Source: Penium margaritaceum (lineage: Eukaryota; Streptophyta; Zygnematophyceae; Desmidiales; Peniaceae). Taken from it: 64,000 nt of DNA. Made by a program: the position numbers and the translations under genes. Positions 48,265-60,476 of this stretch are shown here, piece by piece. The stretch covers positions 38,996 through 102,995 of the forward strand of contig SZWC01004879.1 in assembly GCA_023375785.1 (NCBI GenBank), written 5' to 3'. Each line of letters opens with the position of its first letter. Within the stretch, counting starts at the first letter, position 1. The notes beneath the pieces were generated by a model that made no database searches, was not told where the DNA came from, and was given only the letters and a program-made list of their open reading frames with translations.

Positions 48265-48834
48265 GTAGCATGGTGTGGCTGCCATGCACAATGACCGACC
48301 AAAGTAGGCATGTGTATTGCCTTTGACCAAAGAAATCTGCTGTGTGTGGTCAGCGTTGACAACTCATATACGAGTCACAAATGGTCAGAGGGGGAAACAA
48401 TGGGTAGGGAACACCAAGTATCAATAGCAAGCACAAGGGGCTGCAATACGCTGTAGCACGGTGAGGAGACCATGCACGATGACCAACCAAAGTAGGCATA
48501 TGTCACTTACCATGACCAAATAATGTCACTAGGTGTGGTAAACTTTGACATCTCATAACACGAGTCACAAATGGTCAGGGTGGAAGATAATGGTTTGTGA
48601 ATACTAGTTATCGACTAGCAAGTACAAATACCTTCAATATGTAGTGGCACAATGTGGCTTCAATGCACAGTGACCAACCAAAGGATGCATACGTCACTGA
48701 CTACGACCAAATAAGTCCACTATGTGTGGTCAACATTGACAACTCATAACACGAGTCACAAATGATCAGAGGGAGAGACAATGGTTTGGGAAGCCTATGT
48801 ATTGACTAGATTTGACAAAGAACTTCAATACATA
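48265..48834 (+). repeat. T3 module, copy 5, with D/E fusion
   Basis: Markers: B starts GTAGCATGG; ACTCATATACGAG; GGGGCTGCAATACGC; GGTGAGGAGACC; E has TAGATTTGAC. Near 48660-48690 D switches to E in the shared box CACAGTGACCAACCAAAG, which removes one monomer and gives a 4-mer HOR of 761 bp. This switch is outside the usual core. Confidence 0.82.
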
Positions 48835-49707
48835 GTGGCACGGTGTGGCTAATATGCACACCAAACAACCAAACTAGGCATATGTCACTGCTCATGACCA
48901 GAGAATTTCAATATGGGTGGTCAACGTTGACCAGCCATAACACGAGTCACAAACGGTCAGGATAGGAAACATTGCTATGGTAATATCGGTTCTCAACTAC
49001 CAAGTACAGCGACCTTCAGTCAGTAGTAGCACGGTGTGGCTACCATGCACAATGACCAACCAAAGTAGGCATATATACTGCCTTTGACCAAAGAAATCCG
49101 CTGTGTGTGGTCAACGCTGACAACTCATACTACGAGTCACAAATGGTCAGAGGGGGAAACAATGCTTTGGGAACACCAAGTATCACATAGCAAGCACAAG
49201 GGGCTTCAATACGTTGTGGCATGGTGTGGAGACCATGCACGATGACCAACCAAAGTAGGCATATGTCACTGACCATGACCAAATCATGTCACCAAGTGTG
49301 GTAAACTTTGACAACTCATAACACGAGCCACAAATGGGCAGGGTGGACGGTAATGGTTTGTGAATACTAGTTATCGACTAGAAAGTACAAATACCTTCAA
49401 TATGCAGTGGCACAATGTGGCTTCAATGCACAGTGACCAACCAAAGTATGCATATGTCACGAACCATGACCAACACATTTCACTTCATGCGGTCAACGTT
49501 GAAAATGCATAACATGGGTCACAAATGGTCAGAAGGGAAAACAATGGGCTGGGAACACTAGTTATCAACTAGCAAGTAAAAAGACCTTCAACAAGCAGTG
49601 GCAGGGTATGGCTAGCGTGCACAGTGACCAACCAAAGGATGCATACGTCACAGACAACGACCGAATAAGTCCACTATGTGTGGTGAACATTGACAACTTG
49701 TAACACG

Positions 49708-50090
49708 AGTCACAAATGGTCAGAGGGAGAGACAATGGTTTGGGAAGCCTATGTATCGACTAGAAAGGACAAAGAACTTCAATACATAGTGGCACGGTGT
49801 GGCTAATATGCACACCAAACAACCAAACTAGACATATGTCACTGATCATGACCATAGAATTTCAACATGGGTGGTCAACGTTGACCAACCATAACACGAG
49901 TCACAAATGGTCAGAGGGAGAGACAATGGTTTGGGAAGCCTATGTATCGACTAGAAAGGACAAAGAACTTCAATACATAGTGGCACGGTGTGGCTAATAT
50001 GCACACCAAACAACCAAACTAGACATATGTCACTGATCATGACCATAGAATTTCAACATGGGTGGTCAACGTTGACCAACCATAACACGA
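49708..50090 (+). repeat. 191-bp tandem duplication, A/E chimera
   Basis: A starts at 49789 and 49980. The first switches to E after CACGAGTCACAAATGGTCAG; both copies share the private variants CTAGACATATG and GACCATAGAATTTCAACATG. By eye the 191 bp are identical, so this is a very recent event. Confidence 0.9.
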
Positions 50091-53000
50091 GTCACAAACG
50101 GTCAGGAGAGGAAACAATGCTATGCGAATATTGGTTATCAACTACCAAGTACAACGACCTTCAGTCAGTAGTAGCACGGTGTGGCTACCATGCACAATGA
50201 CCTACCAAAATAGGCATATGTTCTGCCTTTGACCAAAGAAATCTGATGCGTGTGGTAAACGTTGACAACTCATAATACGAGTCACAAATGGTCAGAGGGG
50301 GAAAGAATGGTTTTGGGAACACCAATTATCAAATAGCAAGCACAAGGGGCTTCAATACGCTGTGGCACGGTGTGGAGACCATGCACGATGACCAACGAAA
50401 GTAGGCATATGTCACTGACCATAGACAAATAATGTCACTAAGTGTGGTAAACTTTGACAACTCATAACACGAGTCACAAATGGGGAGGGTGGACTGTAAT
50501 GGTTTGTGAATACTAGTTATTGACTAGCAAGTAAAAATACCTTCAATATGTAGTGGCACAATGTGGCTTCAATGCACAGTCACCAACCAAAGTATGCATA
50601 TGTCACGAACCATGACCAACACATTTCACTTCATGTGGTCAACGTTGAAACGCATAACAAGAGTCACAAATGGTCAGAGGGGAAAACAATGGGTTTGGGA
50701 ACACTAGTTATCAACTAGCAAGTCCAAAGACTTTCAACAAGTAGTGGCAAGGTATGGCTAGCGTGCACAATGACCAACCAAAGGATGGATACGTCACTGA
50801 ATACGACCGAAGAAGTCCACTATGTGTGGTCAACATTGACAACTCATAACACTAGTCACAAATGGTCAGAGGGAGAGACAATGGATTGGGAAGCCTATGT
50901 ATTGACTAGAAAGGACAGAGAATTTTCAATACGTAGTGGCACGGTGTGGCTAATATGCACACCAAACAACCAAACTAGGCATATGTCACTGATCATGACC
51001 AGAGAATTTCAATATGGGTGGTCAACGTTGACCAACCATAACACCAGTCACAAACGGTCAGAAGAGGAAACAATGCTATGGGAATATCGGTTCTCAACTA
51101 CCAAGTACAACGACCTTCAGTCAGTAGTAGCACGGAGTTGCTACCATGCACAATGACCGACCAAAGCAGGCATATGTACTGCCTTTGACCAAAGAAATCC
51201 GCTGCGTGTGGTCAACGCTGACAACTCATAATACGAATCACAAATGGTCAGAGGGGGAAACAATGGTTTGGGAACACCAAATATCACATAGCAAGCACAA
51301 CGGGCTTCAATACGTTGTGGCACGGTGTGGACACCATGCACGATGACCAACCAAAGTAGGCATATGTCACTGATCATGACCAAAATATGTCACTAAGTGT
51401 GGTAAACTTTGACGACTAATAACACGGGCCAGAAATGGTCAGGGTGGAAGGTAATGGGTTGTGAATACTAGTTATCGACTAGAAAGTACAAATACCTTGA
51501 ATATGTAGTGGCACGATGTGGCTTCAATGCACAGTGACCAACCAAAGTATGCATGTGTCAAAAACCTTGACCAAAAGAATTTCAGAGTGTGTGGTCAATG
51601 TTGAAAACGCATAACATGAGTCACGAATGGTCAGAGGGGAAAACAATGGGTTGGGAACAATATTTATCAACTAGCAAGTACAAAGACATTCAACAAGCAG
51701 TGGCAGGGTATGGCTAGCGTGCACAGTGACCAACTCAAGGATGCATACGTCACTGAACACGACCAAAGAGGTCCACGATGTGTGGTGAACATTGACAACT
51801 CATAACACGAGTCACAAATGGTCAGAGGGAGAGACAATGCTTTGGGAAGCCTACGTATCAACTAGAAAGGACAAAGAACTTCAAAACGTAGTGGCATGGT
51901 GTGGCTAATATGCACACCAAACAACCAAACTATGCATATGTCACTGATCATGACCACATATTTTAAATATGGGTGGTCAACGTTGACCAACCATAACATG
52001 AGTCACAAACGGTCAGGAGAGGAAACAATGCTATGCGAATATTGGTTCTCAACTACCAAGTACAACGACCTTCAGTCAGTAGTAGCACGGTGTGGCTAAC
52101 ATGCACAATGACCTAGCAAAGTAGGCATGTGTACTGCCTTTGACTAAAGAAATCCGCTATGTGTGGTCAATGTTGACCACTCATAATACGAGTCACAAAT
52201 GGTCAGAGGGGGAAAGAATGGTCTGGGAACACCAAGTATCAAATAGCAAGCACAAGGGGCTTCAATACGCTGTGGCACGGTGTGGAGACCATGCACGATG
52301 ACCAACCAAAGTAGGCATATGTCACTGACCATGTCCAAATAATTTCACTAAGTGTGGTCAACTTTGAAAACTCATAAGACGAGTCACAAATGGGCAGGGT
52401 GGACGGTAATGGTTTGTGAATACCAGTTTTCTACTAGCAAGTACAAATACATTCAATATGTAGTGGCACAATGTGGCTTCAATGCACAGTGACCAACCAA
52501 AGTATGCATATGTCACGAACCATGACCAACAAATTTCACTTCATGTGGTCAACGTTGAAAACGCATAACACGAGTCACAAATGGTCAGAGGCAAAAATAA
52601 TGGGTTGGGAACACCAGTTATCAACTAGCAAGTCCAAAGACCTTCAACAAGTAGTGGCACGATATGGCTAGCGTACACACTGACCAACCAAAGGATGCAT
52701 ACGTCACTGAATACGACCGAAGAAGTCCACTATGTGTGGTCAACATTGACAACTCATAACACGAGTCACAAATGGTCAGAGGGAGAGACAATGGTTTGGG
52801 AAGCCTATGTATCGACTAGAAAGGACAAACAACTTCAAAACGTAGTGGCACGGTGTGGCTAATATGCACACCAAACAACCAAACTAGGCATATGTCACTG
52901 ATCATGACCAGAGAATTTCAATATGGGTGGTCAACATTGACCAACCATAACACGAGTCACAAACGGTCAGGAGGGGAAACAATGCTATGCGAATATTGGT

Positions 53001-56000
53001 TCTCAATTACCAAGTACAACGACCTTCAGTGAGTAGTAGCACGGTGTGGCTACCATGCACAATGAGCCACCAAAGTAGGCATATGTACTGCCCTTGACTA
53101 AAGAAATCCGCTGTGTGTGGTCAATGTTGACAACTCATATTAGGAGTCACGAATGGTCAGAGGGGGAAATAATGGTTTGGGAACACCAAGTATCAAATAA
53201 CAAGCACAAGGGGCTTCAATACGCTGTGGCACGGTGTGGATACCATGCACGATGACCAACCAAAGTAGGCATATGTCACTGACCATGACCAAATAATGTC
53301 ACGAAGTGTGGTAAACTTTGACAACTCATAACACGAGTCACAAATGGGCAGGGTGGATGGTAATGGTTTGTGAATACCAGTTATCTACTAGCAAGTACAA
53401 ATACCTTCAATATGTAGTGGCACAATGTGGCTTCAATGCACAGTGACCAACCAAAGTACGCATATATCACGAACCATGACCAACAAATTTCACTTCATGT
53501 GGTCAACGTTGAAAACACATAACACGAGTCACAAATGGTCAGAGGGGAAAACAAATGGTTGGGAACACCAGTTATCAACTAGCAAGTCCAAAGACCTTTA
53601 ACAAGTAGTGGCACGGTATGGCTAGCGTGCACAATGACCAACCAAGGGATGCACACGTCACTGAATACGACCGAACAAGTCCACTATGTGTGGTGAACAT
53701 TGACAACTCATAACACGAGTCACAAATGGTCAGAGGGAGAGACAATGGTTTGGGAAGCCTATGTATCGACTAGAAAGGAGAAAGAACTTCAATACGTAGT
53801 GGCACGGTGTGGCTTATATTCACACCAAACAACCAAACTAGGCATATGTCACTGATCATGACCAGAGAATTTCAATATGGGTGGTCAACGTTGACTAATC
53901 ATAACACGAGTCACAAACGGTCAGGAGAGGAAACAATGCTTTGCGAATATTGGTTCTCAACTACCAAGTACAACGACCTTCAGTCAGTAGTAGCACGGTG
54001 TGGCTACCATGCACAATGACTGACCAAAGTAGGCATATGAACTGCCTTTGACCAAAGAAATCCGCTGTGTGTGGTCAACGTTGACAACTCATAATACAAC
54101 TCACAAATGGTCAGAGCGGGAAATAATGGTTTGGGAACACCAAGTATCAAATAGCAAGCACAAGGGGCTTCAATACGCTGTGGCACGGTGTGGAGACCAC
54201 GCACGATGATCAACCAAAGTAGGCATATGTCACTGACCATGACCAAATAATGTCACTAAGTGTGGTAAACGTTGACAACTCGTAACACGAGTCACAAATG
54301 GTCAGGGTGGAAGATAATGGTTTGTGAATACTAGTTATGGACTAGCAAGTACAAATACCTTCAATATGTAGTGGCACAATGTGGCTTCAATGCACAGTGA
54401 CCAACCAAAGTATGCACATGTCACGAACCATGACCAACAAATTTCACTTCATGTGGTTAACGTTGAAAACGCATAACACGAGTCACAAATGGTCAGAGGG
54501 GAAAACAATGGGTTGGGAACACTAGTCATCAACTAGCAAGTCCAAAAACCTTCAACAGTAGTGGCAGGGTATGGCTAGCATGCACAATGACCAACCAAAG
54601 GATGCATACGTCACTGAATACGACCGAAGAAGTCCACTATGTGTGGTCAACATTAACAACTCATAACACGAGTCACAAAGGGTCAGAGGGAGAGACAATG
54701 GTTTGGGAAGCCTATGTATCGACTAGAAAGGACAAAGAACTTCAAAACGTGGTGGCACGGTGTGGCTAATATGCACACCAAACAACCAAACTAGGCATAT
54801 GTCACTGATCATAACCGGAGAATTTCAATATGGGTGGTCAACTCTGACCAACCATAACACGAGTCACAAGCGGTCAGGAGAGGAAACAATGATATGCGAA
54901 TATTGGTTCTCAAATACCAAGTACAACGACCTTCAGTCAGTAGTAGCACGGTATGGCTACCATGCACAATGACCGTTCAAAGTAGGCATTTGTACTACCT
55001 TTGACCAAAGAAATCGGCTGTGTGTGGTCAACGCTGACAACTCATAATACGCGTCACAAATGGTCAGAGGGGGAAACAATGGTTTGGGAACACCAAGTAT
55101 CAAATAGCAAGCACAAGGGGCTTCAATACGCTGTGGCAATGTGTGGAGACCATGCACGATGACCAACCAAAGTAGGCATATGTCACTGACCATGACCAAC
55201 TAATGTCACTGAGTGTTGTAAACTTTGACGCCTCATAACACGAGTCACAAATGGGCATGGTGGACGGTAATGGTTTGTGAATAGTAGTTATCGACTAGCA
55301 AGTACAAATACCTTCAATATGTAGTGGCACAATATAGCTTCGATGCATAGTGACCAACCAAAGTATACATATGTCACTAACCCTGACCAACACATTTCAC
55401 TTCATGTGGTCAACGTTGAAAACGCATAACACGAGTCACAAATGGTCAGAGGGGAAACCAATGGGTAGGGAACACTAGTTATCAACTAGCAAGTCCAAAG
55501 ACCTTCAACAAGTAGTGGCACGGTATGGCTAGCGTGCACAATGACCAACCAAAGGATGCATACGTCACTGAAAACGACTGAATAAGTCCACTATGTGTGG
55601 TCAACATTGACAACTCATAACACGAGTCACAAATGGTCAGAGGGAGAGACAATGGTTTGGGAAGCCTATGTATCGACTAGAAAGGACAAAGAACTTCAAT
55701 ATGTAGTGGCACGTTGTGGCTAATGTGCACACCAAACAACCAAACTACGCATATGTCACTGATCATGACCAAAGAATTTCATTATGGGTGGTCAACGTTG
55801 ACCAACCATAACACGAGTCACAAATAGTCAGGAGAGGAAAAAATGCTATGCGAATATTGGTTCTCAACTACCAAGTACAACGACATTCAGTCAGTAGTAC
55901 CACGGTGTGGCTACCATGCACAATGACCGTTCAAAGTAGGCATATGTACTGCCTTTGACCAAAGATATCCGCTGTGTTTGGTCAACGCTGACAACTCATA

Positions 56001-59000
56001 ATACAAGTCACAAATGGTCAGAGGGGGAAACAATGGTTTGGGAATACCAAGTATCGAATAGCAAGCACAAGGGGCTTCAATACACTGTGGCAAGGTGTGG
56101 AGACCATGCACAATGACCAACCAAAGTAGGCATATGTCACTGACCATGACCAAATAATCTCACTAAGTGTTGTAAACTTTTACGCCTCGTAACACGAGTC
56201 ACAAATGGGCAGGGTGGACGGTAATGGTTTGTGAATACTAGTTATTGACTAGCAAGTACAAATACCTTCAATATGTAGTGGCACAATTTAGCTTCAATGC
56301 ACAGTGACCAATCAAAGTATACATATGTCACTAACCATGACCAACACATTTCACTTCATGTGGTCAATGTCGAAAACGCATAACACGAGTCACAACTGGT
56401 CAGAGGGGAAACCAATGGGTAGGGAACACTAGTTATCAACTAGCAAGTCCAAAACCTTCAACAAGTAGTGGCACGGTATGGCTAGCGTGCACAATGACCA
56501 ACCAAAGGATGCATACGTCACTGAATACGACCGAAGAAGTCCACTATGTGTGGTCAACATTGACAACTCATAACACGAGTCAGAAATAGTCAGAGGGAGA
56601 GACAATGGTTTGGGAAGCCTATGTATCGACTAAAAAGGACAAAGGAATTCAATACGTAGTGGCACGGTGTGGCTAATATGCACACCAAACAACCAAACTA
56701 GGCGTATGTCACTGATCATGACCAGAGAATTTCAATATCGGTGGTCAACGTTGACCAACCATAACATGAGTCACAGACGGTCAGGAGATGAAACAATGCT
56801 ATGGAAATATCGGTTCTCAACTACCAAGTACAACGACCTTCAGTCAGTAGTAGCACGGTGTGGCTACCATGCACAATGACCGACCAAAGTAGGTATATGT
56901 ACTGCCTTTGACCAAAGAAATCCGCTGTGTATGGTCAACGTTGACAACTCATAATACGAGTCACAATTGTTCAGAGGGGGAAAGAATGGTTTGGGAACAC
57001 CAAGTATCAAATAGCAAGCACAAGGGGCTTCAATACGCTATGGCACGGTGAGGAGACCATGCACGATGACCAACCAAAGTAGGCATATGTCACTGACCAT
57101 GACCAAATAATGTCACTAAGTGTGGTAAACTTTGACAACTCATAACACAAGTCACAAATGGTCAGGGTGGAAGATAATGGTTCATGAATACTTGTTATCG
57201 ACTAGCAAGTACAAATACCTTCAATATGTAGTGGCACAATGTGGCTTCAATGCACAGTGACCAACCAAAGTATGCATATGTCACAAACCATGACCAACAA
57301 ATTTCACTTCATGTGGTCAACGTTGAAAACGCATAACACGATTCACAAATGGTCAGAGGGGAAAACAATGGGTTGGGAACACTAGTTATCAACTAGCAAG
57401 TCCAAAGACCTTCAACAAGTAGTGGCACGGTATGGCTAGCGTGAACAATGACCAACCAAAGGTTGCATACGTCACTGAATACGACCGAAGAAGTCCAATA
57501 TGTGTGGTCAACATTGACAACTCATAACACGAGTCACAAATGGTCAGAGGGAGAGACAATGGTTTGGGAAGCCCATGTATCGACTAGAAAGGACAAATAA
57601 TTTCAATACGTAGTGGCACGGTGTGGCTAATATGCACACCAAACAACCAAACTAGGCATATGTCACTTATCATGTCCAGAGAATTTCAACATGGGTGGTC
57701 AACGTTGACGAACCATAACACGAGTCACAAACGGCCAGGAGATAAAACTATGCTATGGAAATATCGGTTCTCAACTACCAAGTACAACGACCTTCAGTGA
57801 GTAGTAGCACGGTGTGGCTACCATGCACAATAACCGACCAAAGTAGGCATATGTACTGCCTTTGACCAAAGAAAACCGCCGTGTGTGGTCAACGTTGACA
57901 ACTCATAATACGAGTCACAAATGGTCAGAGGGGAAAATAATGGTTTGGGAACACCAAGTATCAAATAGCAAGCACAAGGGGATTCAATACGCTGTGTCAC
58001 GGTGTGCAGACCATGCACGATGACCAACCAAAGTACGCATATGTCACAGACCATGAACAAATAATGTCACTAAGTGTGGTAAACTTTGACAACTCATGAC
58101 ACGAGTCACAAATGGTCAGGGTGGAAGATAATGGTTTGTGAATACTAGTTTTTGACTAGCAAGTACAAATACCTTCAATATGTAGTGGCACAATGTGGCT
58201 TCAATGCACAGTGACCAACCAAAGTATGCACATGTCACGACCCATGACCAACAATTTTCACTTCATGTGGTCAACGTTGAAAATGCATAACACGAGTCAC
58301 AAATGGTCAGAGGGGAAAACAATGGGTTGGGAACACTAGTTATCAACTATCAAGTCCAAAGACCTTCAACAAGTAGTGGCACGATATGGCTAGCATGCAC
58401 ACTGACCAACCAAAGGATGCATACGTCACTGAATACGACCGAAGAAGTCCAATATGTGTGGTCAACATTGACAACTCATAACACGAGTCACAAAATGGTC
58501 AGAGGGAGATACAATGGTTTGGGAAGCCTATGTATCGACTAGAAAGGACAAAGAACTTCAATACGTAGTGGCACGGTGTGGCTAATATGCACACCAAACA
58601 ACCAAACAAGGCATGTCTCACTGATCATGACCAGAGAATTTCAATATGGGTGGTCAACGGTGACCAACCATAACACGAGTCACAAACGGTCAGGAGAGGA
58701 AACAATGCTATGAGAATATTGGTTCTCAACTACCAAGTACAAGGACCTTCGGTCAATAGTAGCACGGTGTGGCTACCATGCACAATGACCTACCGAAGTA
58801 GGCATATGTACTGCCTTTGACCAAAGAAATCCGCTGTGTGTGGTCAACGTTGACAACTCATAATACGAGTCACAAATGGTCAGAAGGGGAGATAATGAGT
58901 TGGGAACACCAAGTACAAAATAGCAAGCACAAGGGGCTTCAATACGCTGTGGCACGGTGTGGAGACCATGCACGATGACCAACCAAAGTAGGCATATGTC

Positions 59001-59521
59001 ACTGACCATGACCAAATAATGTCACCAAGTGTGGTTAAACTTGACAACTCATAACACGAGTCACAAATGGGCAGGGTGGACGGTACTGGTTTGTGAATAC
59101 TAGTTATCGTCTAGCAAGTACAAATACCTTCAATGTGTAGTGGCACAATGTGGCTTCAATGCACAGTGACCAACCAAAGTATCCATATGTCACGAACCAT
59201 GACCAACAAATTTCACTTCATGTGGTCAACGTTAATAACGCATAACACGATTCACAAATGGTCAGAGGGGTAAACAATGGGTTGGGAGTACTTGTTATAC
59301 ACTAGCAAGTCCAAAGACCTTCAACAAGTAGTGGCACGGTATGGCTAGCGTGCACAATGACCAACCAAAGGATGCATACGTCACTAAATACGACCGAAGA
59401 AGTCCACTTTGTGTGGTCAACATTGACAACTCATAACACGAGTCACAAATGGTCAGAGGGAGAGACAATGGTTTCGGAAGCCTATGTATCAACTAGAAAG
59501 GACAAAGAACTTCAACACGTA

Positions 59522-59712
59522 GTGGCACGGTGTGGCTAATATGCACACCAAACAACCAAACTAGGCATATGTCACTGATCATGACCAGAGAATTTCAATA
59601 TGGGTGGTCAACGTTGACCAACCATAACACGAGTCACAAACGGTCAGGAGAGGAAACAATGCTATGCAAATATTGGTTCTCAACTACCAAGTACAACGAC
59701 CTTCAGTCAGTA
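59522..59712 (+). repeat. Reference monomer A (191 bp)
   Basis: Example of monomer A: starts GTGGCACGGTGTGGCTAATA, has CACCAAACAACCAAACTAGG, the perfect 16-bp palindrome TGGTCAACGTTGACCA (59605-59620) and CGGTCAGGAGAGGAAAC. A is the only monomer with the complete palindrome. Confidence 0.92.
59605..59620 (+). other. 16-bp palindrome in monomer A (example)
   Basis: TGGTCAACGTTGACCA is its own reverse complement. It contains two inverted TTGACC cores, the sequence bound by plant WRKY factors (W-box, TTGACY). Other monomers keep partial forms: B GGTCAACGTTGACA, C GGTAAACTTTGAC, D GGTCAACGTTGAAA, E GGTCAACATTGAC. Binding by any protein is not shown. Confidence 0.9.
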
Positions 59713-59902
59713 GTAGCACGGTGTGGCTACCATGCACAATGACCGACCAAAGTAGGCATATGTACTGCCTTTGACCAAAGAAATCTGCTGTGTGTGGTCA
59801 ACGTTGACAACTCATAATACGAGTCACAAATGGTCAAAGGGGGAAACAATGGTTTGGGAACACCAAGTATCAAATAGCAAGCACAAGGGGCTTGAATACG
59901 CT
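59713..59902 (+). repeat. Reference monomer B (190 bp)
   Basis: Starts GTAGCACGGTGTGGCTACC; has ACTGCCTTTGACCAAAG and ACTCATAATACGAGTCAC; ends with CAAGCACAAGGGGCTT. The minus strand across B and early C gives the recurrent ~80-residue open frame discussed under rejected items. Confidence 0.92.
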
Positions 59903-60093
59903 GTGGCACGGTGTGGAGACCATGCACGATGACCAACCAAATTAGGCATATGTCACTGACCATGACCAAAGATTGTCACTAAGTGTGGTAAACTTTGACA
60001 ACTCATAACACGGGTCACAAATGGTCAGGGTGGAAGGTAATAGTTTGTGATTACTAGTTATTGACTAGCAAGTACAAATACCTTCAATATGTA
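59903..60093 (+). repeat. Reference monomer C (191 bp)
   Basis: Starts GTGGCACGGTGTGGAGACC; has CACTAAGTGTGGTAAACTTT, a decayed form of the palindrome, GGTCAGGGTGGAAGG and CTAGTTATTGACTAGCAAG. It is the most changed of the five in the first dyad. Confidence 0.92.
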
Positions 60094-60285
60094 GTGGCAC
60101 AATGTGGCTTCAATGCATAGTGACCAACCAAAGTATGCATATGTCACAACCCATGACCAAAAGAATTTCACAGTGTGTGGTCAACGTTGAAAACGCATAA
60201 CATGAGTCACAAATGGTCAGAGGGGAAGAAAATGGTTTGGGGACAATAGTTATCAACTAGAAAGTACAAAGACCTTCAACAAGCA
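60094..60285 (+). repeat. Reference monomer D (192 bp)
   Basis: Starts GTGGCACAATGTGGCTTC; has CCAAAGTATGCATATGTC, TCAACGTTGAAAACGCATAA and GGTCAGAGGGGAAG. This copy has T1-like markers (AACCCATGACCAAAAGAA; ACATGAGTC), so it belongs to the transition from the T2 run to the T1 run at the right end. Confidence 0.9.
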
Positions 60286-60476
60286 GTGGCACTGTATGGC
60301 TAGCGTGCACAGTGACCAACCAAAGGATGCATACGTCACTGACTACGACCGAATAAGTCCACTATGTATGGTCAACATTGACAACTCATAACACGAGTCC
60401 CAAATGGTCAGAGGGAGAGACATTAGTTTAAGAAGACTATGTATTGACTATAAAGGACAAAGAACTTCAATAGGAA
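60286..60476 (+). repeat. Reference monomer E (191 bp)
   Basis: Starts GTGGCACTGTATGGCTAGC; has CCAAAGGATGCATACGTCAC, GGTCAACATTGACAACTC and CAGAGGGAGAGACATTAG. Together with A-D it completes a 955-bp HOR. Confidence 0.92.

Larger units (their letters stand above)
45226..49788 (+). repeat. HOR array, mixed T1, T2 and T3
   Basis: A starts at 45226 (T1), 46177 (T2), 47132 (T1), 48074 (T2) and 48835 (T2). Intervals 951, 955, 942, 761 and 954 bp. The 942-bp copy lost about 10 bp in A (GTCACGAGATG); the 761-bp copy lost one monomer. T3 modules lie at 45415-46176 and 48265-48834. No gene is supported. Confidence 0.9.
49789..60476 (+). repeat. HOR array, long T2 run
   Basis: A starts at 49789, 49980, 50936, 51891, 52845, 53799, 54752, 55706, 56659, 57613, 58568 and 59522; after the 191-bp duplication all intervals are 953-956 bp. 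All A monomers are T2. D and E are T2 in most copies; the D monomers near 49.4 and 51.5 kb show mixed markers, and monomers C to E of the last copy are already T1-like. It is the longest uniform block of the window. No gene is supported. Confidence 0.92.

Noticed and set aside
50770-51156. Longest real open frame (128 residues, plus strand) as a gene
   Set aside because: It spans monomers E and A and is open only because a single-base length change joins two frames that are separate in other copies. It is satellite sequence throughout.
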